Assembly: GCF_901709675.1 (NCBI RefSeq)
Contig: NC_051095.1
Span: forward strand, 14,523,456-14,587,455
Direction of reading: 5' to 3'
Source of the DNA: Syngnathus acus
Lineage: Eukaryota; Chordata; Actinopteri; Syngnathiformes; Syngnathidae
Length of the DNA stretch: 64,000 nucleotides
In this document: positions 49,666 through 64,000 of the stretch, in pieces
How the letters are laid out: every line of letters begins with the position of its first letter
How positions within the stretch are numbered: position 1 is the first letter of the stretch
Notes under the pieces: model-generated
Told to the model about the DNA's origin: nothing
What the model saw: the letters and a program-made list of their open reading frames with translations, nothing else
The model's database searches: none
Program-made: the position numbers and the translations under genes

Positions 49666-52600
49666 CTGCAATTATTGATCGAACTCAAGTCGCTCGCTAT
49701 TTCCAAAAAGTTTATTTCACATGTGGTTATTGTCCGCCATAAACGCTGTTGTTCATTTGGCAGACAGAAAACATCCTGCTTGTAACAAGCTTGCAACATG
49801 GCTTGTTGACTCAAAGAATTCAACAGGAAATGACCACTGCTCCCTTCTTCTCAAAACCAGAAGGAGCAACATTGATGAGTCACTCACTCCGACGAAGGCT
49901 CAGCACAGAAATGCAACGGCCACGTTCGTGACGACCTCAAATCGGAGGGCGTATCAATAGGTCTTGCTGCGAGGGGTCAAGTTGCAGCTGAGAGCAGCCG
50001 AGGAGAAGGGGGGAGGCCGCAAATGGCTCCTTAATCAGGTTGGACAATGTGTTGTTGTGATCTGAGCGGCCCCGCTTTGGCGGCCAGAGCCACTCTATTC
50101 CCATAATTATTGTTCCGTTTCATCTGGAGGACTGCGGGGAGGAATGTGACTGATCACTGTGTCACGACAAGTAAGGAGGGGAGTCGAGGGAGCGGATTCA
50201 AGATGAGAGGAAATGGGCGAGAGTTGACCTGCGGGACACGGAAGCATCACCCTCCACATCCCGTCCCCATAGTTTTTTTTTTTTTAGCCTTTGCATCTTT
50301 CTCTTCAATAAAAGCGGGGTCACCGGGACAATGGACTCGTCTTTTGCCATCGAGAGAAAACGCAATCTCCTCTAAGATTTGATTTGCCTTCCTCGTAGCG
50401 CCGGACGCACAGTTGGAAAAAGAGTAAGGGTGGGGTGGGCAGTGCCAATTCTTCTACTAGTAATCACTCGACAAGCTCAGCAGATTTTGCAAAAAGATAG
50501 CAAGGAGAAGGAAGATAAAGCCAGAATGTCACCGCTGCCTCACTCTATGAATTACCTAGTTGGTGGCGGAAAACCGCAACATTTAAGTCGGAGTAAACAT
50601 AGGCAGATGGAGGAATAGGCACTAATAAGATGCTGAAAAAAAGGGATGCATAAAAGGTGTCACCGGCAATCTGTTCAATTTATAGGTAGAGAAATTTCTC
50701 CCGTTTTCTCTTTTGTCTGACCGTGACAATTTACTGTTTAAAAACAAAGTAGCGATAAAAGGAGACGTTGTGATGCTGATAAACAATCGTTTGTCAGACG
50801 GCATGTTTGCATGGATGGGATGCTAACATTATGTCCAATAAAACTGAGCTGGAATGTGTATTTGTCCTAAGTCTGCTTTCATGAGGATGCAGACGCACAC
50901 GTTTGCGTTCCCCCATGACTGCTGCTGAATTTAACTGAGTCTTAATGCACAATTTAGCACACACAGGAGCTCCCCCTTGTTGAGCTTTTCTCGTCCCCAA
51001 ATCCCCCGACTTGGCGGGAATGCGCTTTTAAAGAGGCGACTGGCTCACCTGTAGGTCTGCCCCCTGCCGTGCCACTGAGTCCTATTGTGGTGACGTGAAA
51101 GACAAAGACCCCTCCAACTCAGTGAAGAGTTTACTATATTCTGTTTACCGCATACCGCTGAGCTACCATAACCCCCTGCAACCCTTGCCCCGGACGCCCA
51201 CAACTATTCCACCTTTTTCCCCGATAAGAGAAATTCTCATACGTAGATCCTCGGCCATCTGCTGGATTATAGATTTCCCTCTTCCTTGAGACAGGCCAAG
51301 ACCCCTCAGGGAGGATCAGTGGTGAAAAAGCGTGGAAGAGAGCTTTAGGCCATAGCCGTAGTTGCGGATGAGATTACATTTTCTATTTCTGCTTGCTGCG
51401 GGGAGTCAGCCCTGATGAATACGGAGAGTTATTCCCGTTTAATATCAACGGGCTCCCTCACATGCTCAAATTATATTCGATCAATTGTGACAGAGGGGTA
51501 CACATGTGACAAACAACCTGCCACGTTCCCCGCCTCATTTCACTCCATCACCCGTCAATTTAGTCCAAACCCGGCCGCCGCGTCCGGGAATTAATCATGC
51601 TACCAAAGTGAATTATTGTGGCTGAGAGAATGTGTTAAAAATCAGCTCTTTTTCTTTCGCTTGAAAAAATGGAAGGAAAAGCCAATGGCCATCACTTTGT
51701 CCTTGATGGTGCGGTACATGTAGAGTATTCTCCCAGCAAACCAAATAATGGCCCCTCTCAAACACAATGACACAGGCGCGTAAACACAGCACCACTTCCT
51801 GCTTGCATTTCCGTCTTTGTTGTTTAGCCTTCCCGTGTGAAGGTGAACAAATACTTCACACTCCGGGTCTAAAAAGACAATCAATTGCGAAACTCGTAAA
51901 ATGGACAAGAAAGGCTAAAGAAGTCAACCTTAGTTTACTCTCGGACCAAGAGACAACATTTATTCGTCAGTCTCTTTTAGAAACAAATTTGCCAGGGAGG
52001 GATATTGAGGTGATTGTGAATATTCTGAACTCTGTTTTCCCTGCCAGCTTCAACTTACCAAACTTGACGTTGTTGTTCTTACTCGGACTAAAGATTGCTC
52101 CCCTATTATTTACAGTCAAGTAGTGCACTCAATTTTGCTGTTTCACCACTGATCAAAATTCAATTCCACACAATCGACATAATTTTTACGATCACTTAAT
52201 CGATTTAATAAGTTGATAAACCCCCACGTACCATCTATGTAAGGAAAGTGCCTATGATGACTATTTGTCTTTTTACTGCGAGACTCAGACAATAGTCCAG
52301 ACTTGTCTCCATGTCACTCAGGCCTAGAGGCTCCATAGACATCCAGTCGGAAGACATGTGATTAATTATACATACATTGATAGAAATTCCATTCATTATT
52401 CATGTGTTTTAGAGCCACCCCCCCTTTCAGCATGATGAAAAGATCTTAAATAATAGGCTCCCCTCTGCAGACATCTGCATTCCAACGTAGTCGAGCGATG
52501 CTTAAGCAGCTTAAGTCTGTTGTCTTTCTGGTCAGGGAGGGGGTCGCCGCTCACCTCTGACATGTTTTTCTAAAACTTTGGTGTCCCTGTGACTTCCCGC

Positions 52601-54617
52601 GGTGGTTGTTTTGTGCTGCCTTTGTTCCGAGTGACAAGGCTGGTCAGCATCAGTTGAATAGCAATCTTGGCGCTGCGTCTTCAAACTCCTGAGGCGGCGT
52701 AAGGGTTTCATTGAACACCTGTTCGGCATTCATGGCAGCACGTGCCCGCAGACTCAATCCATCGCAGCGCAAGAAAGAAGAGCATGAGATAAAGTTGGAC
52801 AGTTTTACATAATAATAAAGCGGCAAGGTTGTGGGAGAAAAATGTATCTGCGCTGTTTCCTATGAGAAGTCAGCTTAAGAACAACCCCTGTTGGGCAAGT
52901 CTTTGGGGATTTGATTTCATTTGGATCTCGAGCCAAAAAGTTTTCAGTCGTCTCATCCCTATCAAAAAATGTGTAAATTGGCATGAAGGAGGGAGGTTTG
53001 GATTAAGGAAAGGATGAGCTTTGCAACTTTTCTAGAAAGGATTTGTGCTTGTGACCCCTTGGGAACAAGCACTACTCTCAAAATAATTAGCAGTCATTTA
53101 TTTATTTTTTTGGTGTGAGAATTACGAGATAGCGTTGATTCCTCGCTGTTCTGCCCTACATTAGCCAGCATTGTAGGGAGAAGTCAGGCACACTAAATTA
53201 GAGCATGAGATATTCCCAAAGGTTTACACCTCCTCCCTTGGGCCGGTCTTTACAAATACACATTCAGAAAGAGTGTAGATTATGCAAAGAGCCAAGCTTT
53301 TGGTTACAGAAACGGTACGGAAATTAGCATCTGAAACCAGGAAGCGATACATTAGCCTACAACTATTCAGGTCATAAACAAGAGAACTATTTGAATGATT
53401 GATGTGAATATTTAGCATGTATGTCACCGTAGCAACTACCAGAACACTACTGACATGCACACCTGCCTCCAGTACCACATACACAATGAATTCAAGCAAT
53501 GAATACATCAGCAAAGATTTTCCTTAATTTTTTTTTTTTTTAATTTTCCGTAAAAGTCAGCCACAAGTGTAAATGATTTTAAATGCAAAACTATGCTCCC
53601 CCCCGCACATAAGATTATGGTCTTTTGAAAAAAAATTCAAATTATTTTTCCCAAATCTTTTCCTTGCATTGCACATTTGTTTTACAATTTTTTCAAATTC
53701 ACCTAAATTTCTGCATTTCAATTTTAAATGTCTTTAGTTTTTTTGGGTTGATATGCTTTTAAGATCCCTTGCCTTGACTACTGAACTGTACCATATTTAG
53801 ACTCTCTATGCTTTTACTGTTCTTTAGATTGATGAGTTGACTACATTATTTAGGTTTTTTGAGTAGTCGCGTCTGTGTATACATCACTGATTGCTGATGA
53901 CATCGGGTTCACATTGACACGGTAGATCCTATCTGTTGATGCTGTGGTTGCATTGGCAGATATCCGATTCATATCTGATTTTATCCACATTTGGAAGAAT
54001 CTTAATTACATGCCGAATGCCATGACACATTCCCCAATTATGCCACTCAGGAGCAAAAAGAAAACGTTCAAAGCTTGTAGATGGAGTATTAAAGGTGGGC
54101 AGCAGTCCCATCTTTCCCTGCAATGCCACTCCTGACATCGCCCCCTCCTCACCCACTGTGACAAGGCATCTTTCCAGACATTTCAGTCCGATGGAGATTT
54201 GCAGCAGCTCATTACAGACAGCAAAGACTCGGCCAACGGATGCAGTCGCCCAGAGACGGATTGAGTTGGTCTGTTTATTGACATGCCTTAATCTGACACT
54301 GGGTAAAGGGAATTAGTCACCGCCTGTAGACATACTCTGGCTTCACGAGCTACTCCGGCAAATAGGGAGGCAGTGCTTGGGGTGGAGTGGAACTTCATCA
54401 AAGTTCATTAATCCCACCACCCCGGGCCATTCTCGCAAAGAAATCATGTTGACATTATGGCACTCGAGTGAAGGGGTGACGTAGTTTTGAAAGGACACAT
54501 GGTGAAGATGCATGTCATGCAGTATCCGTGTGCTCCAGAAGCTTCACCCAATGTAACACAAAATTATATTTGCAAACAACCTTTGTATCGCAGCAGTTTT
54601 TCAACCAATGCTTTGAA

Positions 54618-55079
54618 TCAAGGATTCTCAAGCCTTTTGGGTCAAGGGGCCTGTTACAGTGAAGAATTTTACTGTTATTTATCACTCTTTTAGCAATTCC
54701 TCTGATCATTTTCACAACTGTTTTTTTAAACGTCAACCCATGTTTCATTCTGGATAAGAAGCAGACTACATGAATGGAAACATTTTTAATCCGTTTTACG
54801 TAAAACAGGAAAAGAGCTGGCTGGGTAGTAATTGCAGTCAATGTCTCTGAATATTGCCAAAGACAGTTTCCGTTTACATGTTGCAAAAGCAGTCATTTAT
54901 CGACATGTTTGATCCAAGACATTTTCATGATCGGAGAGTGAGAGAGTTTGAAATGGTGTTCACGTGAAGTCAGGTTCACAATATATTATCTAATCATATC
55001 ATAATTAATTTCAAACTATTTTACCCCCAGTTCGAGCTCAAGGACCCACAGTGTCCAAGCCCCCAGATTGAGGACCACT
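54618..55079. mobile_element. Degraded hAT element (GGTTCTCAACC family)
   Basis: The left edge tcaaggattctcaagccttt and then tgggtcaaggggcctgttac resemble CAGTGGTTCTCAACCTTTTTGGGTCAAGG. The right edge caagcccccagattgaggac and cact resemble the complementary terminus. The interior has no transposase and the termini carry several substitutions. Confidence 0.6.
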
Positions 55080-55622
55080 TTTTTAAATAATGCCAAAACA
55101 AGGCCACGCCTATCGGTGATCCAGATAAGCAGGCAGCACACTATGATTTTAATCCTGTTTGCTGGTAAATCAATGAGATGCACATCTGTTTGGTCATCTA
55201 CAGCGATGGTTTTACTAAGCAGCTGTCAGAGTGACAGCAGAGTATTATCTGCTTGCTCATCATCGCTGCACCTATAAATCCGGCTTCTTAACAGGATCGG
55301 GGGCTCTCCAATGGGAGTCCCATCTCGTGCTGCATCTGTTTTTGATACACTATCGATTAAAAGAAAAAAACTCAGAACAAGTAAAGGGGAAGGGATAAAC
55401 AATGTGCATTCCTGGTGAGTCAGGAGGGGAATAACACAACAGGAATCTGCAGTGAGACAAGTGTTGACCCAAACACACACACACGCACACTCACAGTGGG
55501 AAAGAGAACTGGAACAGTCATCTCCATCAGGGAACAGAAACCTAGCAGCATGCAAGCAGGGGGCCGCTGGAAGAGAAAGAGGGGCCAGATGCAGTGGGCT
55601 TGACCCACTCATTGGGGGAAGT

Positions 55623-55766
<144 letters not shown>

Positions 55767-58700
55767 TGGGGGTTGGGGGGATTAGCTGAACTGACTTCAT
55801 TTAATTGAATTTGTATTTTGCCAGACTTTGGGGGGCAAACTGTTTTTCACCGTGGGGGAATCTACGGGGGTCGCGGAAAACAGCAACAGACGATGAAACT
55901 GCACGTCCTTACCCCTGCGGTGCATCGACAGGATGACGCTGAGGTGTTGCTGTATTACCGCACACACATACGCTAACACTTATCTTGTTTCCCTGTAATT
56001 ATGTCTCCATTATGAAGTATAATCTATCCCATTGAAATGCATCTTACGCACCAGCATCCACCTTTCCGCAGCTTTGATTTCTTAAAATGAAGTCCTTTTT
56101 AATCCTTTTGTTCCGCCACCCTAAACAACATGTAGTAATATTCTGTGCTTATCCGAAGCGCCGCTACGTGCGCGCTCGTGTTTGTATGTCAGCGTGTGTG
56201 CTAAGCCGTTATCTTGCAAGAACATATCTCTGGGCTGGATGTTTATCTGGGATGATTGGAAGAGTTCGCCTTGTCCCAGCGCCATAGCACACAATATTAT
56301 CTTTTGTTTTTCATCATTTCATTTCTCCCAGGCCCCCATAGTTTGATGGTCGATGGGAGAGAAATCCCTTTAGTCACCCCCGGGCGTCTAATGTACTTTT
56401 ATTTGTAATCTGTAAATTTAATAAATCAAATGGGGGAGGAAACAATCCGTACACAATCAAATACTTCGACTCCCTTTTGTACTGCGGTGAGGGGGAGGCA
56501 TGGCTGTCACTATTAGGCGGAGGAGAAACAGCTGCAGCGTGCAAGTATACAACAAACACAACACGCCTTCCTCCTGATGGCTTCATAGAAAAATAGCGCA
56601 GGGCTCGGCTATCAAGTCTCTCGCGGACCAGGCCCGCCATTCTTTGTAATGTTTGCAGTCAAAGCAGGACTGAACCATTTAAAATCATTCCAATTGTTTT
56701 TGATCGCATATATTATTGTGATCATAATATTGGTTTTGGACTAAAATATTTCTTTGATATTTAATACAGAAAGTGAATGTATTGAGGTTCCACAGGTAGG
56801 TTGATTACAATTGTGCACATGTGCATTTCATTACCACGAGGTTTAGCTCTGAGCCTCTACTCAACTTTTTTTTTTCAGAGTTCATATTCACTGCCTAACT
56901 ATATTGTGCCAAAGCGCATTTGTTTAAAATTGGGCAAGGTCCAACTGGTTAGCTGAGTTGCACCAATGTGTTTACATTTTACATTTATACATGCATATTT
57001 TTTATGGTTCTATTCTTCAAAAAGGGTGATTGGTTTACGTAGTTTTTGTTTACTTGCTAAATAAATTTTTTAAAGTAGTACTGTGTGAGGTTTCCCCTGG
57101 CTTGCAAAGTTTACACAATGATATGCCTACGATAGGAGTGTTTTTATGCTTACATTTTGCAAAAAGTAACTGAATGTGGACTACATTGATTTGCTCTGAG
57201 TTTCAACTATACTGACCTTCATTGTTGTTATCTTGTGGGGAAAAAACATAGGTCCAGGCCCTGAGGGCCACCTCTAGGACCTTTTTGTTTCACTATTTAC
57301 CCTTTTAAACAAAGCAATTACAGTACCCCATTAATCAGCCCATTTGGAATTGACATTAAAGAATGAACATTGAATGCACGTGAGAGGTTTTGCCTTCAAT
57401 GGCCCATCCCTGCAGGAAAGCACAAAAGAAAATGTGAGTCAGAAAATCTTATTTTGTCTTAATGCAGAGGCCAGAACTGGCTGTTCAAGACTATCAGACA
57501 CTCTCTAGTAATCATCTTTTTCCCTTTCCCTTCCCCAGCTCCTATCAAAAGATGTTACTGTGCAAAATGTCAGCGAGAGACAGAGAGCGAGGGGAAAAGG
57601 AGGCAAGAAAAGTAATCTCCATCTCCTTTTTGATCACAAGTGGAATAATTGGAACCCTCTTAGGCTCATTACACAAGTTGCCCGCCAGCCAAAAGATAGC
57701 TCCAGCTGCCCCTCTCCATTCATGTCGAAGCTTTGAAAAATACTGCTTTCTCCAGTAACAACTCTTTATGAGATGCAATGACAAGAGGTCCTATATTAAA
57801 GGGCAATGCCTTTTTTTTTTAAACGGAGATATAGTAGCTCTCAACAAGCGCAGTCAAACAGTCAAAGGAGTGGAAAGAAGAAAAATAACCCAGAGACGAT
57901 AAAGGCGCCTTGTTAACAATGATCCCTGCGACTGATCTGAAAACGATGTTTGTCATGATTCTAATTACTATTACTGTGTTACCCAGATTAACCTTAGCGA
58001 CGACTTTAACTCACCTGCGCTTGATAGCAGCCGAGTCATGACTATGAAGAACGGCGCCAATGTCCCCTCAGATAAATCCACTCTAATTAGTCGTGTGTCT
58101 TACAGGGCCTATGTGCTGTTCATAATTAGAGCTACTGTAGCAAAGGTCATGCAAAACTATTTAGAGAGGATGCGGGCTGCATGGATAATGGAAGAGAGTG
58201 AGGGGAGAGGATGACGTTTTTCTTTTTTGCCACCGTTTAGGGCTCCTTTTCAAATTGATTTAATTGCACAGTGCGTTGCTGGACACCACTTGACACAAAA
58301 GCTACATGGGCGTGTCTTTTTACCTGTGGAGGTGAGATCGCCACCCCATTCACCTCATTGCTGCGTCTGTTAATTAGCTGTCGCCTAATATGTTTCAGAT
58401 AGCTCTATAAGTTCCGTTATTAATTGTGAAGGCGCATGGATGTTTGTTGCTCCAACCGTGAGCACGGCTTAACGAGTTGAGACAGAAACGTTGGGGCCAA
58501 TGTAAACAAGTCCCTTCGCCGAGGTGCTTCTAGTATTTCGACGCAAGCCTCATCTCCCACGTGTGGTTTTGGCACCATCTTAACTCCCAGGCTGCCTGCC
58601 TCCCGAGATAAGAGCTCAGGGCTTTACAGGCGGGATCCGCAAGGAATTCAGTCACCTTGTCATCATCGCACCACCAACAAAATAAGCAACAGCGTCACAC

Positions 58701-59370
58701 TTATACAAGTATCTCATTTTCTGCCCACCACCTGAACGTACGCTCATATTTTTCTCCGACTTTTATTTACTGATTTTGAATTTGCCGCCAGCTTTCTTCC
58801 ATTTCAATAACATGCATGTAGGTTTCCCTGAAGACTTAGGTGTGAATGTGAATTTGACTGGCAGTCTATCTGTCTTTTCGATTTGCTAGTCAGCTATAAT
58901 AGGCCCATCCACACACGTACTAAGAGCAAGAGCTACGTATATATAAAATGAATGGATGGATTCTGTATTTACTGCTGGTAAGTCCACGAACCTTCAAGTC
59001 ATCTTGGTCAAAATTAGGAGCATGGGGACCTTAATTATACAGTAAAGCTCAAGCCAAAACAGTCATGCAAAATGAAAGAAGCTGAGTAAGCTTGGTCAAA
59101 TTACTCATGAATATTGTATGAATTTTAGGTTGAATTTAAAATAATGCCACAAGAACTCTTGATTTCAAACAGCAAAGCTTCCAAGGGGAACAGGAAGTTA
59201 TGTTTTTTGTGGCACTACAAAGCAATTCAAGTGTGCCTTTGTTGTGTTCATTGCGAAATAGATTTGTTCTTTAGTTTTGTGAGAAAATGTGTACCAAATT
59301 AGCTTTTTTTTTCTTCACTTACTATTGATATGAAAAGCATTTTTTCTCACCAAAGCAGTTTGGTTTTCAA

Positions 59371-59630
59371 CATCCATCCAGTTTCTATACTGATTGTCCC
59401 CACGGGGGTCGCGGGCGTGCTGGAGCCTATCCCAGCAGTCATCGGGCAGTAGGCGGGGGACACCCTGAACCGGTTGCCAGCCAATCACAGGGCACACAGA
59501 AACAAACAATAATCCGCACTCGCACTCACACCTAGGGGCAATTTGGAGTGCTCAATCAGCTTATAAAGCATGTTTGTGGGATGTAGGAGGAAACCGGAGT
59601 GCCAGGAGAAAACACACACCGTCACGGGGG
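59371..59630 (+). mobile_element. SINE-like dispersed repeat, 3'-truncated
   Basis: It begins catccatccagtttctatac, followed by gggggtcgcgggcgtgctgg, agcctatcccagcagtcatc, ccagccaatcacagggcac and ggatgtaggaggaaaccgga. It matches the 30592 copy along its first 260 bases but lacks the end. It is better conserved in its first half than the 30592 copy. Confidence 0.8.
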
Positions 59631-60098
59631 CAGGATAGCCATAAAATAGGACATCGAGTTCCTTCAGTCCAATTTTGTATGATACTTGCTTTAAAGTTAA
59701 AACTGTTAAATTGTACCTGAAAATAGTGCCTGTACAATTAATAACAGCATTAGTTTTGACCATAAACGAGATTTCCATTAATATTTCCTGCCCATGCCTG
59801 TCATCTCCTGACAACCTGAAAACCATGTAACGCAAATCTAGAGTCAGTCGTCTATATGTGTGTCAATCAATGTGTCGACAGTCTGAAAATAAAGCCTATG
59901 TGAGCTCATGCTGTGCCCACTGCTGGGTGCAGTGCACTCGAGTTCAACTGAGATGAACTTTGTAATTTGTTTTTGGACTTTGGAGCTCCATATTTGCTTT
60001 AGCTGCTTTGGTGCGATGTACAATGAATGAACGCTACATTTAAGTAGCATACAACAAACAGCCAAGTAGATCTTATTAGCAGCTTTAGTGGAAAATCT

Positions 60099-60190
60099 TC
60101 CATTCAATTTCTATAGTGCTGGTTCCTGAAGCCTGTCCGAGCTGACTGAGTGAGGACTGTTTACCAGCCAGTCACAGGGTCGCACATATA
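60099..60190 (+). mobile_element. Short degraded piece of the same SINE-like repeat
   Basis: The phrases tccattcaatttctatagtg, gaagcctgtccgagctgact and ttaccagccagtcacagggt match the first part of the 59371 copy. The middle is compressed. Confidence 0.6.
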
Positions 60191-61849
60191 GTCAAAACAG
60201 CAACGTTCATACCAAACTAGTGTCTTGAATTAACCAAAGAAAGAAGACTCTGGGGGAGAATCTATGAAAAACCACATTTCTTGACTCTAACAAGCTAACC
60301 ACTATTCAAATGTGCTTCCCATGACAAGAAAACAATTTGATTTAATTTTAATTTCATAAACAAGATGAATGATATTCAAAAATATGGTAATTTTTCTAAA
60401 GGGAAAGATATATTTATTGAGCGCAAAGTTAAATGAGCAAATTGGTTAATTTCTTTTTTGCAGCTCATCTCGTCACACGCTCTGAACATTTCTGCTGTTT
60501 TTGCAGGAGACTCAACTGTGGCTCTAATAAACGAGTGAGAGGCATTCACCACGATCAACAAGACATCTCATTATAGCCTCTTTCAGTCTTTTAAACACAC
60601 AATGATTTTACTTGGGTGGGTGAGAGAGAAAGCATATGCGTTTGTTTCTGTTGTGTTGTGGGGAGTGGGTGAGGTGGTTTGAAAACGGCCAATTGTGATT
60701 ATCATTGATCTCATTTGTCAGATGCCTAATCTCTGACTCATCTCCACCCCGGTCACATCAGGTGACGACGAAGCACCTTCCCCCGTTTCTTTAAATCCCA
60801 AACAAGTGTTGAGGGAGGCGGCGATAAGCGGGTCCTTATCCTTTTAAAGACACTCCCGTAATCCGACTGCGGTGGGAGAAGGGAGGGGGCTTCATCCTTG
60901 AGATTTAGTCTGGATTAGATCTAGTCCCCCAAATTAAACCAAAAAAAGCATGTTTAAAAAAAAAAGCATGTTCATGCAAACTGGGTGAGTGGCTTCCGAC
61001 CAGTGCTATGAACAAGGTAACTGATGGAGGTCTAGAATCGGTGAAATGCTCCTGTTCAGTCACCATATTTTAATTCTGCTCCTTTATCTGATCAACGGTA
61101 GAGATGCCCAAAACGTCTTGCATGCTGAATACCTGATTCTCTTTGCCAACCAGCTTAGCATCACACAAACTCCTCAAGCCGAACTCTCCTGTCCCCATTG
61201 ACACGAATTGCCATGGCAAAAACAAAGCCAAATCTGCGGCTTAGAGGCTCAAATAATAATCAGCAAGTAGCGTACAAATCAAAAGTCACAACACCATAAC
61301 CATGTCATTCCTCCCCCATCTTCATTTTCTGTGCTCTCAAAGTAGGTGACTACATATCAACTAGACAAAACTAGGATTTCTAGTTTGAACACAAACATTA
61401 TTGTAATGGAGATTTCTGATTTTTGCCAAAAGTAGGAAAGTTGGCTTTGAACAGCTGAGCAAGGTAGAACATTATAAATATATGTTATCTGTTAAATGTT
61501 GTAGTGTTTTTTTTTTCTATTAACTTTTTATTTCTATTAACTTCTTATTCGATTTACTTGTCAAATTTGTGAAGATAGTGCTAGCTTGAAGATAAGATGT
61601 TTTCATGAAGCCACACCCTTAATTTTGGTTTGCCATCATACAAGGTTGAGTTTGTTTTTTTAAGTTTGGACAATATATACATGCACGAAACATATTTTAA
61701 CTCTCATGAACAGATACACATTTTTAAGACAGTCGGACATTTTGGAAAGCTAATGTTTGCTTGAAGCGAAGCAGTTCAGCTCAATTCATTTTGCCCTGAT
61801 ACAGTTTCTTTATTAGGCAAAGAAAGATTTGTAAATTTGTAATAGCCAT

Positions 61850-61890
61850 GAACCTGACTGGGATAAGCAGTGCAGAAAATGAATGGATGT
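61850..61890 (-). mobile_element. Terminal scrap of the SINE-like repeat
   Basis: The phrase ctgggataagcagtgcagaa followed by aatgaatggatg is the complement of the repeat's start (CCATCCATTTTCTGTACCGCTTATCC). Only about 40 bases remain. Confidence 0.55.
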
Positions 61891-64000
61891 ACGTGGTAGG
61901 AAAGTAGGCCAGCATAAATGCTCGTGGACCATAATTGATTGATAAAGCTCTATTCAAAATTAAATATTAGATTTTAATGTGTGATTTTGACACTGTGGGA
62001 TAACTGGCATGTCAAACATTTCACAACATCATTTCAGTGTGTTAACTCGGAATGATTACATTGAGAAATTTTGGGACGCTTAACGTCTTTCATGTTCACA
62101 TGTTCACCTAATTAGGCTTGAGTCGGGCTTCATAAATGCAGTTAAATGAATTACCATATTAAATGAATTTGTATTGCAGCTGGTATCAAAATGAAAGCAT
62201 ACCAAAAAGTGACCATTTTGATGGATACCTTCCACCATTTTCAATGCAGAAAAAATATTTAAATAACACAATGCTCACACTCAATAAGATCTCTGTGGCA
62301 ACCATCCTGATCTGGTTGCCAAAGGAATCATCAACCTACATTATTCAAAGCCAGAGATTATAAATGGAGGCTTTTTCTTTCAGGAGCACTGCTGCTCTAC
62401 CTTTCTAACTGGAGCAAGGAGCAGCTCTCAGGTGGAACTAAAGAAGTTAGCATGGGAAAAAAAAAAAGACGACACTTAAAGCCACCTTAGTGAGGCCAAG
62501 TGCTTTTCGTTCATTAAGTTGGCTGTCTGGGCTGTGCTATGTCAAACGTCAGACGTGAGGGGAAAGTCAAAAAGCGGAGCCCATTGTGCGCCGCGGCCTG
62601 AATATTATTTCCTAATGCCACAAGCGAGCGGCGTCATTATCAATTTCAAAGCAAGGCAGTCATAACTATTATCATTAATGGTGTTTTCATCCTTTGCATG
62701 TCTTGAGCCCAACAAGACACAATGTCATCTATTCCTGGCACACATTCCTGTCTTAGCAACTTGACCTGGTATTACTCAAGCAAAGAAATGCATTCTCATC
62801 CCTCTTCAAGCCGCCATTGGGTGTAAATAATACGCCTAGGCCCTTTTCTGGAAACCTATAATCCCAGGAACACTGGCTTGGGCAAAAAGACCTGCATATC
62901 TGCGTGTGAATGCAAAAATGCAAAGCACTCCTTAATGGAAAGGTGAGACTTTCAAACAACAAATCCCCGACACCAAACATCAGCAAAATTCTCTCCCAGA
63001 GCCTTCATTGTGCTGCTTAATTCTTAATGTCATCTCGCTGCTCCTCCACTTTATGTCAAGCTCAATCACACAGACTGCTCTGAGATTTGCACACATCATG
63101 AATGAGAATAGGAGCTAAACACACAGAGTGGGGGGCGACAACGGCTGAGGGAGAAGCGATAAAGGAAGGGCATTACAGGGGTGACGGCGTCGGAGGGGGA
63201 TGAGCACGGGAGAAAAAATGGCAGGAACACAGGGCAGGGGGAACGTGAGGCCTCCACACTCGGTCATAGCCCATTAGACTGGCTGGCTGCAAGTGCTGCA
63301 CCTCATTACATGCTCTACCTCTGTTGTGTGGATGCACAATGCACAATTACGCCACCCCGCTGCTCTGACGGCTACGTCGCCCTGTGCCTCGGAGGCAGCT
63401 GATTTCTGCCACTGCTACAGTTGAAACCTCCACATAATAGTCCCTGATGCAAATGCAGGTTTATGTCTTGAAACAAAAGCGCCATTTGAAGGTTCTCAAA
63501 TGAAATGAAGGGCCTCTGCACCACCGGGCCAAACAAAACAACAATGCAGTATTTGCCCGTCTGTTTACAACTTCAGTGCTAGGTTTTTAATACTTTCTTC
63601 TCACTTTTAAAAAAGCATGTGACTCTGACACAAGAAAAAATCAAGCTAATTCCAGCCACAATAGGTTTATAGCAAACATCCAAATGTAGTGGCAGTGGCG
63701 CAGCAAAGCGCAACGGCATACAGCAACTGCTATGCAGTTGGGTTTCTTCCACCCGTGGCGGCAAATTGTTTGACAAGTCTTCCTACTTACTATTCTACAA
63801 TAATGCATGCAGAAGTTGGCATTTAATCTGATGGGGAGAAATGCTAACTAACGTCCTCCCGCTACCTCCTTGTTTTAGGCCTCAGCGAAAAGGTCACTCT
63901 TCCCCAGTGTCAGAGCTGCCTGCTCAAGGAACTTTCTCCTCACATCTAGTATTTAAAAAATGTCTGTGCCTCTGAGTTATGGGGGGGCCAGAGCGATAAG

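Overview
This is vertebrate nuclear DNA, most likely from a teleost fish. It is AT-rich and gene-poor, with long simple-sequence tracts and degraded SINE-like and hAT-like repeats of kinds common in fish. No prokaryotic, viral or operon-like organisation is visible. The organism call rests on these repeats and on the one recognisable gene; the species cannot be told.

The gene is the 3' end of pcdh19 (protocadherin-19, a delta-2 protocadherin) on the minus strand. Three coding exons join in frame with canonical gt/ag splice sites: a 59-base exon (47742 to 47684), a 173-base exon (43864 to 43692) and a terminal exon with 566 coding bases (20832 to 20267). They encode 265 residues of the cytoplasmic tail, ending KRLKDIVL. 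By recalled human gene structure these are exons 4, 5 and 6. The large first exon (cadherin repeats, membrane segment) and exons 2 and 3 are not in the window and should lie beyond base 64000.

Layout: 1 to about 18.7 kb is intergenic DNA downstream of the gene, with several transposon copies and microsatellites. About 18.7 to 20.27 kb is probable 3' UTR, with a 25-base G run (poly-C in the mRNA). 20.27 to 20.83 kb is the last coding exon. 20.83 to 43.69 kb is a 22.9-kb intron with DNA-transposon remnants, a SINE-like copy and a long CT tract. 43.69 to 47.74 kb holds the two small exons around a 3.8-kb intron that carries a nested transposon and an old degenerate tandem repeat. 47.74 to 64 kb is part of the next intron, with a second degenerate tandem array, a GT microsatellite and more repeat copies.

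No second gene, RNA gene, CRISPR array or unfamiliar multi-gene system could be supported. The other open reading frames do not resemble known proteins and lie in introns, repeats or intergenic DNA. The most useful observations are the pcdh19 tail with its WAVE-complex binding motif, the poly-C tract in its probable 3' UTR, two intronic degenerate tandem arrays, a nested hAT-like insertion, and several small transposons whose ends and target-site duplications can still be read.
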